Part shown: positions 8,863 through 16,977 of the stretch, piece after piece
Numbering within the stretch: position 1 is the stretch's first letter
Layout of the letters: each line of letters starts with the position of its first letter
From: Roseateles aquatilis
Lineage (GTDB): Bacteria > Pseudomonadota > Gammaproteobacteria > Burkholderiales > Burkholderiaceae_C
Reading direction: 5' to 3'
Length of the DNA: 64,000 nt
Assembly (NCBI RefSeq): GCF_002205645.1
Contig: NZ_NIOF01000002.1
Coordinates: 1-64,000, forward strand
Position numbers and translations under genes: made by a program
The notes under the pieces: generated by a model
What the model saw: the letters and a program-made list of their open reading frames with translations, nothing else
Told to the model about the DNA's origin: nothing
The model's database searches: none

Positions 8863-10446
8863 TCACTTCTTCTCGTCCAGCGCGCGACGGACCGCCTCCA
8901 TCGGATCCTCCGCCTCCGACGCGGGGGCGGAGGCGCCCGACGCCGCACCCGAGGCCGCTTCGGGCAGGCCGAACAGCTGGTTCGTGTCCGCGTTGGGCTC
9001 CTGGCCCCGGTCCGACTGGCCGGCATCGATGCCTTGCAGCATCTCGGTCGCCTTGTTCAGGTCCACCGCCTCTTCCTTGTCCAGGAAGGCGGTCACCGTG
9101 ACCGGGAAGAAGATGACGATCGCCACCAGGATCAACTGCATGCCCACCCATGGGATCGAGCCCATGTAGATGTCGCTCGACAGCACGCGACGGGGCAGGG
9201 AGCCGTTCTTGTGCAGCGTGTCCGCGATGCCGCGCAGGTAGAACAGCGCGAAGCCGAACGGCGGATGCATGAAGCTGGTTTGCATGTTCACGCAGAGCAT
9301 CACGCCGAACCACACCAGATCGATGCCCATCTTCTGGGCCACCGGGCCCAGCAGCGGCAGGATGATGAAGGCGATCTCGAAGAAGTCGAGGAAGAACGCC
9401 AGGAAGAAGATGAACAGGTTGACGACGATCAGGAAGCCGATCTGGCCGCCGGGCAGGCCGGTCAGCAGATGCTCGATCCACTTGCCGCCCTCGACGCCCT
9501 GGAACACCAGCGAGAAGGTCCGCGAGCCGATCAGGATGAACACCACCATGGCGGTGATGCGCATCGTGCCGATCATTGCCTCGCGGGTCACCGACCAGTT
9601 CAGGCGCCGATGCAGCGCCGCCAGGATGAAGGCACCGATCGCGCCCATCGCGCCGGCCTCGGTCGGCGTGCAGATCGCCGTGTCGATGCCGGGCAGGCCG
9701 CCCATCGACCCGAGCACCGCGAAGATCAGGATCGCCGACGGGATGATGCCGCGCAGGCACTTGGCCCACAGCGCCCAGCCGTTCAGCGTGCGGGCTTCCT
9801 TGGGAACGCCGGGCACGTACTCCGGCTTGATGCGCGCCAGCAGGAAGGTGTAGAGCGCGAAGATCAGCACCTGCAGGATCGACGGTCCCCAGGCGCCCTT
9901 GTACATGTCGCCGACCGACCGCCCCAGCTGGTCCGCCAGCACCACCAGCACCAGCGACGGCGGCACCAGCTGCGTGATGGTGCCGGACGCCGCCAGCACC
10001 CCCGTCGCGTAGCGCATGTTGTAGCCGTAGCGCATCATGACCGGCAGCGAGATCATCGCCATCGCGATCACCTGGCCCGCCACCGTGCCGGTGATCGCGC
10101 CCAGGATGAAGCCGACGATGATCACCGAGTACCCCAGCCCGCCGCGCACCGGGCCGAACAACTGGCCCATCGAATCGAGCATGTCCTCGGCCAGCCCGCA
10201 TTTCTCCAGCAAGGCGCCCATCAGCGTGAAGAACGGGATCGCCAGCAGCAGGTCGTTGGACAGGATGCCGAAGACGTTCTGCGGCAGCGCCGACATGAAC
10301 TCGGGCGGGAACCAGCCCTGGCTCACCGCGAAGAAACCGCAGGCCAGGCCCAGTGCGGCCAGCGAGAACGCCACGGGGAAGCCGATCAGCATGACCACGA
10401 TCAGCCCCGCGAACATCAGCGGGGGAAACTGCTCCATCGTGATCAT
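8863..10446 (-). CDS. dctM: TRAP transporter large permease (DctM family)
   Basis: Inner-membrane permease of the tripartite ATP-independent periplasmic family, which moves carboxylates or sulfonates using an ion gradient. The protein is 527 residues with about a dozen hydrophobic segments. Family landmarks are GFPVAFSLAALGLACGFFA, LLLAIPFFTLMGALLEKCGLAEDM, GAITGTVAGQVIAMAMISLPVMMRYGY and PPSLVLVVLADQLG. The C-terminal 70 residues are hydrophilic and acidic (EEAVDLNKATEMLQGIDAG onward), a tail seen in the large DctM subgroup. Its ATG overlaps the dctQ stop as ATGA, so the two are translationally coupled. The substrate cannot be told. Confidence 0.92.
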   Translation of the reverse strand: MITMEQFPPLMFAGLIVVMLIGFPVAFSLAALGLACGFFAVSQGWFPPEFMSALPQNVFGILSNDLLLAIPFFTLMGALLEKCGLAEDMLDSMGQLFGPVRGGLGYSVIIVGFILGAITGTVAGQVIAMAMISLPVMMRYGYNMRYATGVLAASGTITQLVPPSLVLVVLADQLGRSVGDMYKGAWGPSILQVLIFALYTFLLARIKPEYVPGVPKEARTLNGWALWAKCLRGIIPSAILIFAVLGSMGGLPGIDTAICTPTEAGAMGAIGAFILAALHRRLNWSVTREAMIGTMRITAMVVFILIGSRTFSLVFQGVEGGKWIEHLLTGLPGGQIGFLIVVNLFIFFLAFFLDFFEIAFIILPLLGPVAQKMGIDLVWFGVMLCVNMQTSFMHPPFGFALFYLRGIADTLHKNGSLPRRVLSSDIYMGSIPWVGMQLILVAIVIFFPVTVTAFLDKEEAVDLNKATEMLQGIDAGQSDRGQEPNADTNQLFGLPEAASGAASGASAPASEAEDPMEAVRRALDEKK

Positions 10447-11063
10447 TGCAGCGGCCTCTCGTAATGCGTGTCCATCTCCACGCGATGGGCCAGGTAGCCG
10501 ATCCGCTTGATGATCTCCGACAGCCCCTGCAGGCTCACCAGCGCGAAGCCCAGCGGCAACGTGAGCGCCACCGGCCAACGGATCAGCCCGCCTGCGTTGC
10601 CGGACACCTCGCCGCTGCTGATCAACTTCCACAGGTAGCCGCCCAGGCCGAGCGACGCGATGGTGTCGTCGGCGCGCATGCCGGTGGTGAGCTTCACGAG
10701 GAAGAAGTCCCACGACAGCCAGCCGGCGTAGATCATCACCGGCAGCAGGAACACGATCAGCCCGAACAGGTCGACGTAGACCTTGCCGTGGCCGCGCAGC
10801 CGGGTGTAGACGATGTCGACGCGCACATGCTCGTTGAGCCGCAACACCTGCGCCGCGCCCAGCATCACGCAGGCCGCGAACAGGTACCACTGGATTTCGA
10901 GGAAGGCGTTGGAGCTGATGTCCAGGCCGTAACGGATCACCGCATTCGCGGCGCTGATCAGGCACGACAGCAGGACAGCCCAGGCGGCAAGCGCGCCGAA
11001 TCGGTCCGTCAGCCAGTCGATGCCCTTGGCGAAAGCAAGCAGGGCGTTCATCGACGAGTCCAA
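10443..11063 (-). CDS. dctQ: TRAP transporter small permease (DctQ family)
   Basis: Four-helix membrane subunit of 206 residues that pairs with DctM. Visible helices include GALAAWAVLLSCLISAANAVIRYG and YVDLFGLIVFLLPVMIYAGWLSWDF, and the family stretch EIQWYLFAACVMLGAAQVLRLNEHVRVDI is very clear. The residues GMRADDTIASLGLGG in the loop belong to a subgroup often annotated as mannitol/chloroaromatic-compound-like TRAP. No DctP binding protein is next to it, so that subunit must be encoded elsewhere. Confidence 0.9.
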   Translation of the reverse strand: MDSSMNALLAFAKGIDWLTDRFGALAAWAVLLSCLISAANAVIRYGLDISSNAFLEIQWYLFAACVMLGAAQVLRLNEHVRVDIVYTRLRGHGKVYVDLFGLIVFLLPVMIYAGWLSWDFFLVKLTTGMRADDTIASLGLGGYLWKLISSGEVSGNAGGLIRWPVALTLPLGFALVSLQGLSEIIKRIGYLAHRVEMDTHYERPLQ

Positions 11064-11203
11064 GTCTCCATTGAGCCCGCGACGGAAGGGCTCGTTTTTT
11101 GTGTAGACGTGGACTGTAGCCAGCGGGCGCTGACCGGGGGCTGAATTCAGGGGGCGTCTGGGGAAAGCCCTGAGGGGCGTCGAGCGGGTGGGGCTTGGCG
11201 ACT

Positions 11204-11224
11204 CGGACCGAACGCTTCGGTCCG
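11204..11224 (-). terminator. Hairpin after the TIGR01244-type gene
   Basis: CGGACCGAA and TTCGGTCCG form a nine-base perfect stem with a three-base loop, 23 bases past the stop of the gene ending at 11248. There is no T-run on the minus strand, so it may be a Rho-type or weak terminator. Confidence 0.35.
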
Positions 11225-11247
11225 GGTGCCAGGGGTCCCGCTCGGGG

Positions 11248-11589
11248 TCAGAGCTGGGTGGCGGCGGCGAACAGCTTCGTCGAGCGCCCGCCGGAGCGGC
11301 AGAATGCCAGCACCGGCGTGGGCACTTCGTCCAGGATCGCGCGCATCGCGGCGATCTCTTCGGGCGACTGGTAGTTGCCCTGCACCGGCAGGTGCCGGTA
11401 GACGAGGCCCGCCGCTTCCGCCGCCTGGCGGACCTGCTCGCTGGTCGGCTGGTCCGGGCCGCCCTCGAAGTCCGGGCGGTTGTTGATGACGGTCTTGAAG
11501 CCGGCCGCGGCCAGCGCGGCCATCGTGTCCGGCGTGAGTTGCGGCGCGACGCAGAAGTCGGGCGTCAGTTGGTTGACGGTCAGTTCCAT
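11248..11589 (-). CDS. TIGR01244-type sulfurtransferase/phosphatase-like protein
   Basis: Small cytoplasmic enzyme of 113 residues with a protein-tyrosine-phosphatase/rhodanese-like fold. It has FKTVINNRPDFEGGPDQP, a strongly conserved opening of this family, and the catalytic P-loop FCRSGGRSTKLFA with Cys near residue 97 and the binding Arg six residues later. The same domain is fused to beta-lactamase-like persulfide dioxygenases in other proteins (Blh-type), so a role in sulfide or persulfide handling is possible. Here it stands alone, 53 bases downstream of yqeY on the same strand. Confidence 0.85.
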   Translation of the reverse strand: MELTVNQLTPDFCVAPQLTPDTMAALAAAGFKTVINNRPDFEGGPDQPTSEQVRQAAEAAGLVYRHLPVQGNYQSPEEIAAMRAILDEVPTPVLAFCRSGGRSTKLFAAATQL

Positions 11590-11642
11590 GAGAGCTCCTG
11601 TCTTTCCGTTGTCCGATCTGTCGGGAAGGGCCGGGAGGGCGC

Positions 11643-12089
11643 TCAGCCCGCCAGCGCCGCCTTCACCGCCGCGGAGACCAGGCCCATGTCGGCCTTGCCC
11701 GCCAGCTTGCCCTTGACGGCGCCCATCACCTTGCCCATGTCGGCCGGGCCCTTGGCGCCCAGCTCGGCGACGATGGCGGCGACCTCGGCCTGGATCTCGT
11801 CCGCGCTCAGGCGCTGCGGCAGGTAGGCCTCCAGCACCTGGAGCTCGGCGGCTTCCTTGTCCGCCAGGTCCTGGCGGCCCGCGGCCGTGAACTGGCTGAT
11901 CGAGTCCTTGCGCTGCTTGATCAGCTTGTCGACGATGGCCACCAGCATGACGTCGTCGACCACGACGCGCTCGTCCACTTCCTTCTGCTTCACCGCCGCC
12001 AGCAGCAGGCGGATCGTGCCCAGGCGCTCGCTGTCCTTGGCGCGCATCGCGGACTTCATGTCTTCGGTGATCTGGTCCTTCAGGCTCAT
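11643..12089 (-). CDS. GatB/YqeY domain protein
   Basis: Cytoplasmic protein of 148 residues related to the C-terminal tRNA-binding part of amidotransferase subunit GatB. It shows the full YqeY pattern: MSLKDQITEDMKSAMRAKD, RLGTIRLLLAAVKQKEVD, an AAGRQDLADKEAAELQVLEAYLP helix, and PADMGKVMGAVKGKLAGKADMGLVSAAVKA at the end. It lies downstream of rpsU, the usual neighbour, but the terminator at 12140-12170 separates them. The dnaG primase gene that often follows is not here. Confidence 0.93.
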   Translation of the reverse strand: MSLKDQITEDMKSAMRAKDSERLGTIRLLLAAVKQKEVDERVVVDDVMLVAIVDKLIKQRKDSISQFTAAGRQDLADKEAAELQVLEAYLPQRLSADEIQAEVAAIVAELGAKGPADMGKVMGAVKGKLAGKADMGLVSAAVKAALAG

Positions 12090-12139
12090 GTGGGGCTCCT
12101 TGCTTGATCTCGCGTAATCATCTGGATTCTGAAAACGAA

Positions 12140-12170
12140 AAAGCCCGCGGCAGCGTCCTGCGCGGGCTTT
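12140..12170 (-). terminator. Rho-independent terminator of rpsU
   Basis: AAAGCCCGCG and CGCGGGCTTT form a perfect ten-base stem. Read on the minus strand it is followed by TTTTTCGTTTTC. It lies 69 bases past the rpsU stop and just upstream of yqeY. Confidence 0.85.
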
Positions 12171-12238
12171 CTGTGCTGTCGGGCGGTGGGGACGGTCAGC
12201 GACACGATCCCCGGCGCCGAAGCGGTCCGATCAGGCGA

Positions 12239-12451
12239 TCAGTACAGCTTCTTCGGCAGCTGCATGCTGCGCACGCGCTTGTAGTGACGCTTCACGGCGG
12301 CAGCCTTCTTGCGCTTGCGCTCGGCCGTCGGCTTTTCGTAGAACTCGCGGGCGCGCAGCTCGGTGAGCAGGCCCAGCTTTTCAATGGTGCGCTTGAAGCG
12401 GCGCAGGGCCACGTCGAACGGCTCGTTTTCTTTGACGCGAATGGTGGTCAT
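12239..12451 (-). CDS. rpsU: 30S ribosomal protein S21
   Basis: Small-subunit protein of 70 residues that helps initiation on mRNA. The sequence is unmistakable: [21 protein letters not shown] at the start, then [29 protein letters not shown]. The length is exactly that of the family. A possible -10 (TAGAAT on the minus strand, 12587-12592) would give a leader of about 130 bases; no convincing -35 was seen. Confidence 0.97.
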
Positions 12452-12894
12452 GAAAAAAGAATTCCTTCAAATAGCGCTCGGTGTTCGCAAAGTAAGTCCA
12501 CGGACCAGTGACGGCCGTGACCTTCGAAGCGGAGTATCCGGAGTCCACTTCCGAATCGACGCGCAGGGTTTGCCAGCAAAACGAGGATTCTAGCCTTATT
12601 TTCGACAGGTCGCCACATTGGGAAGTTGCACATGACCACCCACCCGAAATCGGCGGGTCGTTGGCAACCAGTCGTGACATTTTCACGCACTGCTCCCACG
12701 CGCGGTCGAGCGGGCTGCTCTCATCAGAAAGGCAGTCCATGTGCCACCCCGCGCCGAAGTAGGATGCCTGGCCCCAAGCTTAGGGGGAGGGGGGCGAGAA
12801 CTCCGTCCGCGGCACTTGCCGCCGCCAGGGGCCGCCATCTACATTCGCTCATCCACCATTCGATCGCCAGGGAATCTCTGGCCCGGCCCGCCAC
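12452..12894. other. Intergenic region between rpsU and the GGDEF gene
   Basis: Both flanking genes point outward, so this 443-base stretch must hold both promoters. It contains the weak TAGAAT element for rpsU and no convincing gene, repeat or structured RNA. Open frames across it lack ribosome sites and family features. The half nearest rpsU is AT-richer than the surroundings. Confidence 0.5.
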
Positions 12895-13911
12895 ATGGAA
12901 TTACAAGCCGCCGCGATCCCTGCGCCAGCCAGTTTCGATGCCTGGCTGGCATCGCTGGGACCGCAACATGCGCCCGTCGCGGCCGGCCTGCTCGGCTTGC
13001 TGGAGCCCACGGGCGCCTGCCTGACGGTCAAGTCCATGGCCACCGGTCGTTATGTCTTCGCCAGCGCCGGCATGAGCGAGCTCTTCGGCCGCGTGGAGTC
13101 CGGCATCGTCGGCAACGCCGACGCGGACCTGATGCGCGGCGACGAGGTCCAGGCCATGCGGCGCTCGGAGCAGGCCACGCTGGCGCAGCGGGGGGTCGTG
13201 AGTTCGGAGCATCGCCTCGAACTCGCCGGCCGCCGCCGCGAGTTCATGGTCACGCGCATCCCGCTCGGTCAGGAGCACGTGATGGCCCTGTGGAGCGACA
13301 AGACCGAGGAGCGCCACCGCGAGACCCACCTGCAGCGCGCGTTGCAGCAGCTGGAGCAGCAGCAGAAGTCGCTCGAGCAGATGCGCCGCGAACTGCAGCA
13401 GGGCAGCGGCCGTGACGAGACCTCCGGCCTCTACATGCGCGCGCAGTTCGACGACCAGTTGCTGCGCGAGATCGATCTCTCCACCCGCGAGCATCGCGAG
13501 TTCACGCTGGTGCTGATTGCGCTCGATCCGTCCGCGGCCGAGGCCGAGCTCGGCGCCGAGGCGCGCCAGAGCCTGCTCGAGGGCCTGGGCCGCATGCTGC
13601 GCGCCAATACCCGCGCGATGGACGCGGCCTGCCGCATCGGCGACGACCTGTTCGCCGTGCTGCTGTCAGGCGTCGGCCTCGCGACCGCGCATGCGCGGAT
13701 GGAGCAACTGCGCCGGCAATGCCATGCCCAGATCGTCGTGCTGCAAGGGCAGGACCTGGGCCTGTCGCTGTCGATGGGCGTGGCCAGCTTCCCGCACACC
13801 GCGTCACGGCAGGAAGAGCTGCTGGGCGCCGCCGAGATGGCGGTGAAGGAGGCGCAGCGCCGTGGTGGCAATCAGGTCGTGCTGGCGTCGATTCCGTTCG
13901 GCATGGGCTGA
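12895..13911 (+). CDS. PAS-like plus degenerate GGDEF domain protein
   Basis: Predicted cytoplasmic signalling protein of 338 residues with no membrane segment. Residues about 35-140 look like a PAS sensor fold (KSMATGRYVFASAGMSELFGR, then EFMVTRIPLG). Residues 140-180 are a Gln/Glu-rich coiled coil. The rest is a GGDEF-type fold (TSGLYMRAQFDDQLLREI, then a C-terminal LSLSMGVASFP and AEMAVKEAQRRGGNQV). The active loop reads RIGDDLF (near residue 246) instead of GG[DE]EF, and no RxxD inhibitory site is seen. Loss of diguanylate cyclase activity is likely, leaving a GTP-binding or protein-interaction role. No clear ribosome site precedes the ATG. Confidence 0.82.
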   Translation: MELQAAAIPAPASFDAWLASLGPQHAPVAAGLLGLLEPTGACLTVKSMATGRYVFASAGMSELFGRVESGIVGNADADLMRGDEVQAMRRSEQATLAQRGVVSSEHRLELAGRRREFMVTRIPLGQEHVMALWSDKTEERHRETHLQRALQQLEQQQKSLEQMRRELQQGSGRDETSGLYMRAQFDDQLLREIDLSTREHREFTLVLIALDPSAAEAELGAEARQSLLEGLGRMLRANTRAMDAACRIGDDLFAVLLSGVGLATAHARMEQLRRQCHAQIVVLQGQDLGLSLSMGVASFPHTASRQEELLGAAEMAVKEAQRRGGNQVVLASIPFGMG

Positions 13912-13961
13912 GGTCGGTCCTTCGCGCCCCAGCCGACCCTCGGCGCCCCTGGGCGAGGTGG

Positions 13962-14447
13962 TCAGCCCAGCAGTTGCTGCAGATGCGCCCACTCCGCGGG
14001 CGTCACCGGTGTGATCGACAGGCGATTGCCCGGTTGCAAGGTGCGCATCCCCGACAACGCCGGATCGCGCTTCATCTCCGCCAGGCTCAGCAGGCGCGTC
14101 TTGCGCACGAAGCGCACGTCCACGTGTTGCCAGCGCGGCTCCTCGCGCTTGGACTTGGCGTCGAAGTAATGGCTCGCCGGATCGAACTGGGTCTCGTCCG
14201 GATAGGCCGTGCTGCTGACCTCGGCCAGGCCGGCGATGCCGGGCTCGGGGCAGGAGGAGTGATAGAACAGCACGCCGTCGCCGACACGCATCACGTCCCG
14301 CATGAAGTTGCGCGCCTGATAGTTGCGCACGCCGGTCCATGGTAACTCGCCCGCGGCCTGCAGGTGATCGATGGAGGCCTCGTCCGGCTCGGACTTCATG
14401 AGCCAGTACTGGCGCGCGCCGGGGTCGATGGTGGAGCGTGGAGTCAC
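13962..14447 (-). CDS. EVE-domain protein
   Basis: Small PUA-like protein of 161 residues thought to bind modified nucleobases in RNA or DNA. It carries the standard pattern: QYWLMKSEPDEASIDHL, WTGVRNYQARNFMRDVMRVGD, VLFYHSSCPEPGIAGLAEV, the FDPASHYFDAKSK block, and a C-terminal MRTLQPGNRLSITPVT. The start is the GTG at 14447, which has GAGGAAGG close upstream; the open frame runs further back but would then overlap the 6S RNA candidate. Its position after zapA and 6S RNA is a recurring beta-proteobacterial arrangement. Confidence 0.88.
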   Translation of the reverse strand: MTPRSTIDPGARQYWLMKSEPDEASIDHLQAAGELPWTGVRNYQARNFMRDVMRVGDGVLFYHSSCPEPGIAGLAEVSSTAYPDETQFDPASHYFDAKSKREEPRWQHVDVRFVRKTRLLSLAEMKRDPALSGMRTLQPGNRLSITPVTPAEWAHLQQLLG

Positions 14448-14610
14448 GGTGCCTTCCTCGTCGCTGGTCGATCGCTGGTCGACGCGCATCGCCAATGAAA
14501 AGACCGCGTCCGAGACGCGGCCTGTGCGGTGCGATGGCGCTGTGATGTCGCAGCGGTCTCGCGGTGGTGTCGCGGCGACATCGGGTGCCGCGACCGGGGG
14601 TGTTGGGGTG

Positions 14611-14758
14611 TCCACGGCGAACCGTGAGCCGCATTCCTGAACCCTAGGGGTACAGGTGGGCGAGGTCAGCAAAGCTTCGGGTTCATCTGACGCGAGACGC
14701 TCACACCAGCCTTGCAATGTTCCAAGCCCTTGCTCGCGAAAGCATCGGTTCAAGGAAA
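14611..14758 (-). ncRNA. ssrS: 6S RNA (ssrS) candidate
   Basis: Regulatory RNA that mimics an open promoter and sequesters sigma-70 RNA polymerase. The minus strand shows an outer GAACCG (14746-14751) that can pair with CGGTTC (14619-14624). A 5' segment ATGCTTTCGCGAGC resembles the 6S 5' arm, and a 3' segment CACCTGTACCCCTAGGGTTC followed by AGGAATGCGG resembles the E. coli 6S 3' half. A TTATAT box sits just upstream. The place is also right: next to zapA, as for ygfE-ssrS. The ends are approximate and the fold was judged by eye. Confidence 0.62.
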
Positions 14759-14816
14759 TATAAAACTCACGCGAACGCAGTGGACGGTTTGGATTCTACG
14801 CGCCGACGCGCGTCGA

Positions 14817-15170
14817 TCACAGCAGTTGCCCGTCTTGGACAAGGGCTTCGTCGAGCCGCTTCATCAACGCGTCAAGATCGGGTAGCGCCTCATTCGGCGT
14901 GCCCGCCGCGCCGCCCGCGCCACGCGTGTCACCGGCGCTTGCATCGGTTGCATCGCCGATCGGCGCGTTCGACGTGTCGCTGAGCGAATACGCCAGGTTC
15001 AGCGCCGCCAGCACCGCGATGCGCTCGCGGGCCTTGATGCGGCCGGCGTCGCGGATCGCGCACATTTCCTTGTCGACGCGCGACACGGCCTTGGCCAGCG
15101 CGGCCTCGCCGCCCTCGGGGCAGCCGAGCAGGTAGCTCTGGCCCATGATCGTGACTTCCATTTGCTTCAT
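14817..15170 (-). CDS. zapA: Cell division protein ZapA
   Basis: FtsZ-ring stabiliser of 117 residues. The N-terminal ZapA head is plain (MEVTIMGQSYLLGCPEGGEAAL, then AVSRVDKEMCAIRDAGRIKARERIAVLAALNLAY). A short helical tail follows, interrupted by a Gly/Ala/Asp-rich spacer. The ATG overlaps the stop of the upstream coiled-coil gene as ATGA, so the two products are made together. Confidence 0.92.
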   Translation of the reverse strand: MKQMEVTIMGQSYLLGCPEGGEAALAKAVSRVDKEMCAIRDAGRIKARERIAVLAALNLAYSLSDTSNAPIGDATDASAGDTRGAGGAAGTPNEALPDLDALMKRLDEALVQDGQLL

Positions 15171-15469
15171 GCGCCGGTCTTTCGGGAATCGGGGGTATCG
15201 GTGCGGCCACCGTTGACATCGGCCTTGTCGGCCTTATGGGGCTTCTCCGCCGCCTCGGCGCCGTCGACCAGATCGACGACTTCCAGCGGCAGTCGGTCGA
15301 GCAGGGCATCCACCCGCGAGCGCGCCGCGGACAAACGCGAGCGCAGGCTGTCGCGCTCCAGCGTGAGTCCCTGCACCTGCTGTTCCAGCAGCGCGTTGGT
15401 GCGCTTCAACTCTTCGTGGCGCACCAGCAGGCGCTCCACGCGGTCGACGAGGTCGTTGATGCTAGACAT
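15167..15469 (-). CDS. Coiled-coil protein upstream of zapA (ZapB/TIGR02449-like)
   Basis: Small protein of 100 residues. Residues 1-60 form a continuous heptad coiled coil (INDLVDRVERLLVRHEELKRT, NALLEQQVQGLTLERDSLRS). The rest is a disordered Lys/Asp-rich tail. Its size, coiled coil and coupling to zapA (four-base overlap) fit the ZapB-like proteins that sit beside ZapA in beta-proteobacteria and probably bridge ZapA to the nucleoid side of the Z-ring. Sequence alone cannot prove ZapB identity. Confidence 0.72.
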   Translation of the reverse strand: MSSINDLVDRVERLLVRHEELKRTNALLEQQVQGLTLERDSLRSRLSAARSRVDALLDRLPLEVVDLVDGAEAAEKPHKADKADVNGGRTDTPDSRKTGA

Positions 15470-15634
15470 GGCTTCCCAGGCAGGACGAAACGCGGAGATT
15501 GTAGGGGCCCGGTCCTGGCGCGCCCGGCGGGGTCGTAGCTGAAAGTAGCGCGTCGACCTCGTGATACGCGGGATGCACGCCTCGATTCGAGGAACGCGGC
15601 GACGGTGCCCGTCAGGCGTTCGTCGGCGGTTTCG

Positions 15635-16273
15635 TCAGAAGGCGGCAGTCATCGGCGCGCTGTCGCATTGGGCGACGACGGCGCAGCGCTCGCACAGCGG
15701 GCGGCGCGCCTGGCACACGTAGCGGCCATGCAGGATCAACCAGTGATGCGCGTCGACGAGGAACTCCGGCGGCACGCGCTTGAGCAGTTGCTGCTCGACC
15801 TCCAGCACGTTCTTTCCTGGCGCCAGTCCGGTGCGGTTGCCAACGCGGAAGATGTGGGTGTCGACGGCCATCGTCGCTTCACCGAAGGCGACGTTGAGCA
15901 CCACGTTCGCCGTCTTGCGCCCGACGCCGGGCAGTGCCTCGAGCGCCTCGCGGCTGCGGGGGACTTCGCCGCCGTGTTGTTCGATCAGGATGCGGCAGGT
16001 TGCGTAGAGATTCTTCGCCTTGGTCCGGTACAGGCCGATCGTCTTGATGTAGTCGGCCAGGGTTTCCTCGCCGAGCGCCAGGATCTTGGCCGGTGTGTTG
16101 GCCACGACGAACAGCCGTCGCGTCGCCTTGTTGACGCCGACATCGGTCGCCTGCGCGGACAGCAGCACGGCGGCCAGCAGCTCGAAGACGCTGGCGTACT
16201 CCAGCTCGGTCTGCGGCGACGGATTGGCGGCGCGCAGGATCTCGAAGAACTCGCGGATCTGGGTTTTGTTCAT
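15635..16273 (-). CDS. nth: Endonuclease III (DNA glycosylase/AP lyase)
   Basis: Base-excision repair enzyme of 212 residues that removes oxidised pyrimidines. The helix-hairpin-helix reads LPGVGRKTANVV with the catalytic lysine at residue 120. The catalytic aspartate is D138 in AVDTHIFRV. The [4Fe-4S] ligands are Cys187, 194, 197 and 203 in the C-X6-C-X2-C-X5-C spacing. All key residues are present. It follows rsxB by 14 bases, recalling the rsx-nth operon of enterobacteria. Confidence 0.96.
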   Translation of the reverse strand: MNKTQIREFFEILRAANPSPQTELEYASVFELLAAVLLSAQATDVGVNKATRRLFVVANTPAKILALGEETLADYIKTIGLYRTKAKNLYATCRILIEQHGGEVPRSREALEALPGVGRKTANVVLNVAFGEATMAVDTHIFRVGNRTGLAPGKNVLEVEQQLLKRVPPEFLVDAHHWLILHGRYVCQARRPLCERCAVVAQCDSAPMTAAF

Positions 16274-16287
16274 GGCGAGCGAAGGTC

Positions 16288-16977
16288 TCAGGCGCCGCGT
16301 TTGGCACGGGCGCGGGCGAGCGCGGCCTCGATGACCGCGCGCTTGCGGTCGAGCTGGGCGGGCTCGGTGATGCGGGACGCTTCTTCCAGGTGGTCCAGCT
16401 TGTCCTGCGCCTTGGCCTGGAGGCGCTCGTCGTTCTCGCGCAGGTCGCGGGCGACGCGGATCTCGTGCCAGCGATATCGATCACGGGCGCGCGCGGCCTG
16501 CGCCTCGCTCCAGGCGGACCAGCCGGTGCGGCCGGGGGTGACGTCGGTCAGCGAGATGCAGTCCACCGGGCACACCGGGATGCACAGCTCGCAACCGGTG
16601 CAGTCGGCGTCAATGACGACGTGCATCAGCTTGTTGCTGCCGACGATCGCATCGACCGGGCAGGCCTTGATGCAGAGCGTGCAGCCGATGCACCAGTCCT
16701 CGTCGATGACGGCCAACTGGCGCGGGCCCTCGGCGCCGTGCTCGGGGTTGAGCGGCAACGGCGCGCGGGCCGTGAGCGCGGCCAGCCGCGCCACGCCCTC
16801 GGCGCCGCCGGGCGGGCACTGGTTGATGGCGGCCTCGCCGCGCGCGATCGCGTGGGCGTAGGAGTGGCAGTCTGGATAGCCGCAGCGCGTGCACTGCGTC
16901 TGCGGCAGGACCTGGTCCAGGCGCTGGACCAGGGTGTCGATGTCGATGGAGTCGGGCGGAAGGACGGTCGGATTCAC
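16288..16977 (-). CDS. rsxB: RsxB/RnfB-type ferredoxin subunit (solo)
   Basis: Iron-sulfur protein of 229 residues. Near the N-terminus is the Rnf-type cluster TQCTRCGYPDCHSYAHAIA ending in INQCPPGG. Two ferredoxin clusters follow (CIGCTLCIKACPVDAI and CTGCELCIPVCPVDCI), then a charged helical tail of about 75 residues. It lacks the N-terminal membrane helix of enterobacterial RsxB, and none of the other five Rsx/Rnf subunits is nearby, so it probably works as a soluble electron carrier. The start is a GTG overlapping the phaZ stop (GTGA). Being next to nth may mean it supplies electrons to FeS repair or SoxR-type reduction; that is inference. Confidence 0.85.
   Translation of the reverse strand: MNPTVLPPDSIDIDTLVQRLDQVLPQTQCTRCGYPDCHSYAHAIARGEAAINQCPPGGAEGVARLAALTARAPLPLNPEHGAEGPRQLAVIDEDWCIGCTLCIKACPVDAIVGSNKLMHVVIDADCTGCELCIPVCPVDCISLTDVTPGRTGWSAWSEAQAARARDRYRWHEIRVARDLRENDERLQAKAQDKLDHLEEASRITEPAQLDRKRAVIEAALARARAKRGA

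Noticed and set aside
14454-14753. Longer N-terminus for the EVE-domain protein
   Set aside because: The extra codons overlap the 6S RNA candidate and are not EVE-like; a GTG with a strong ribosome site at 14447 explains the protein.
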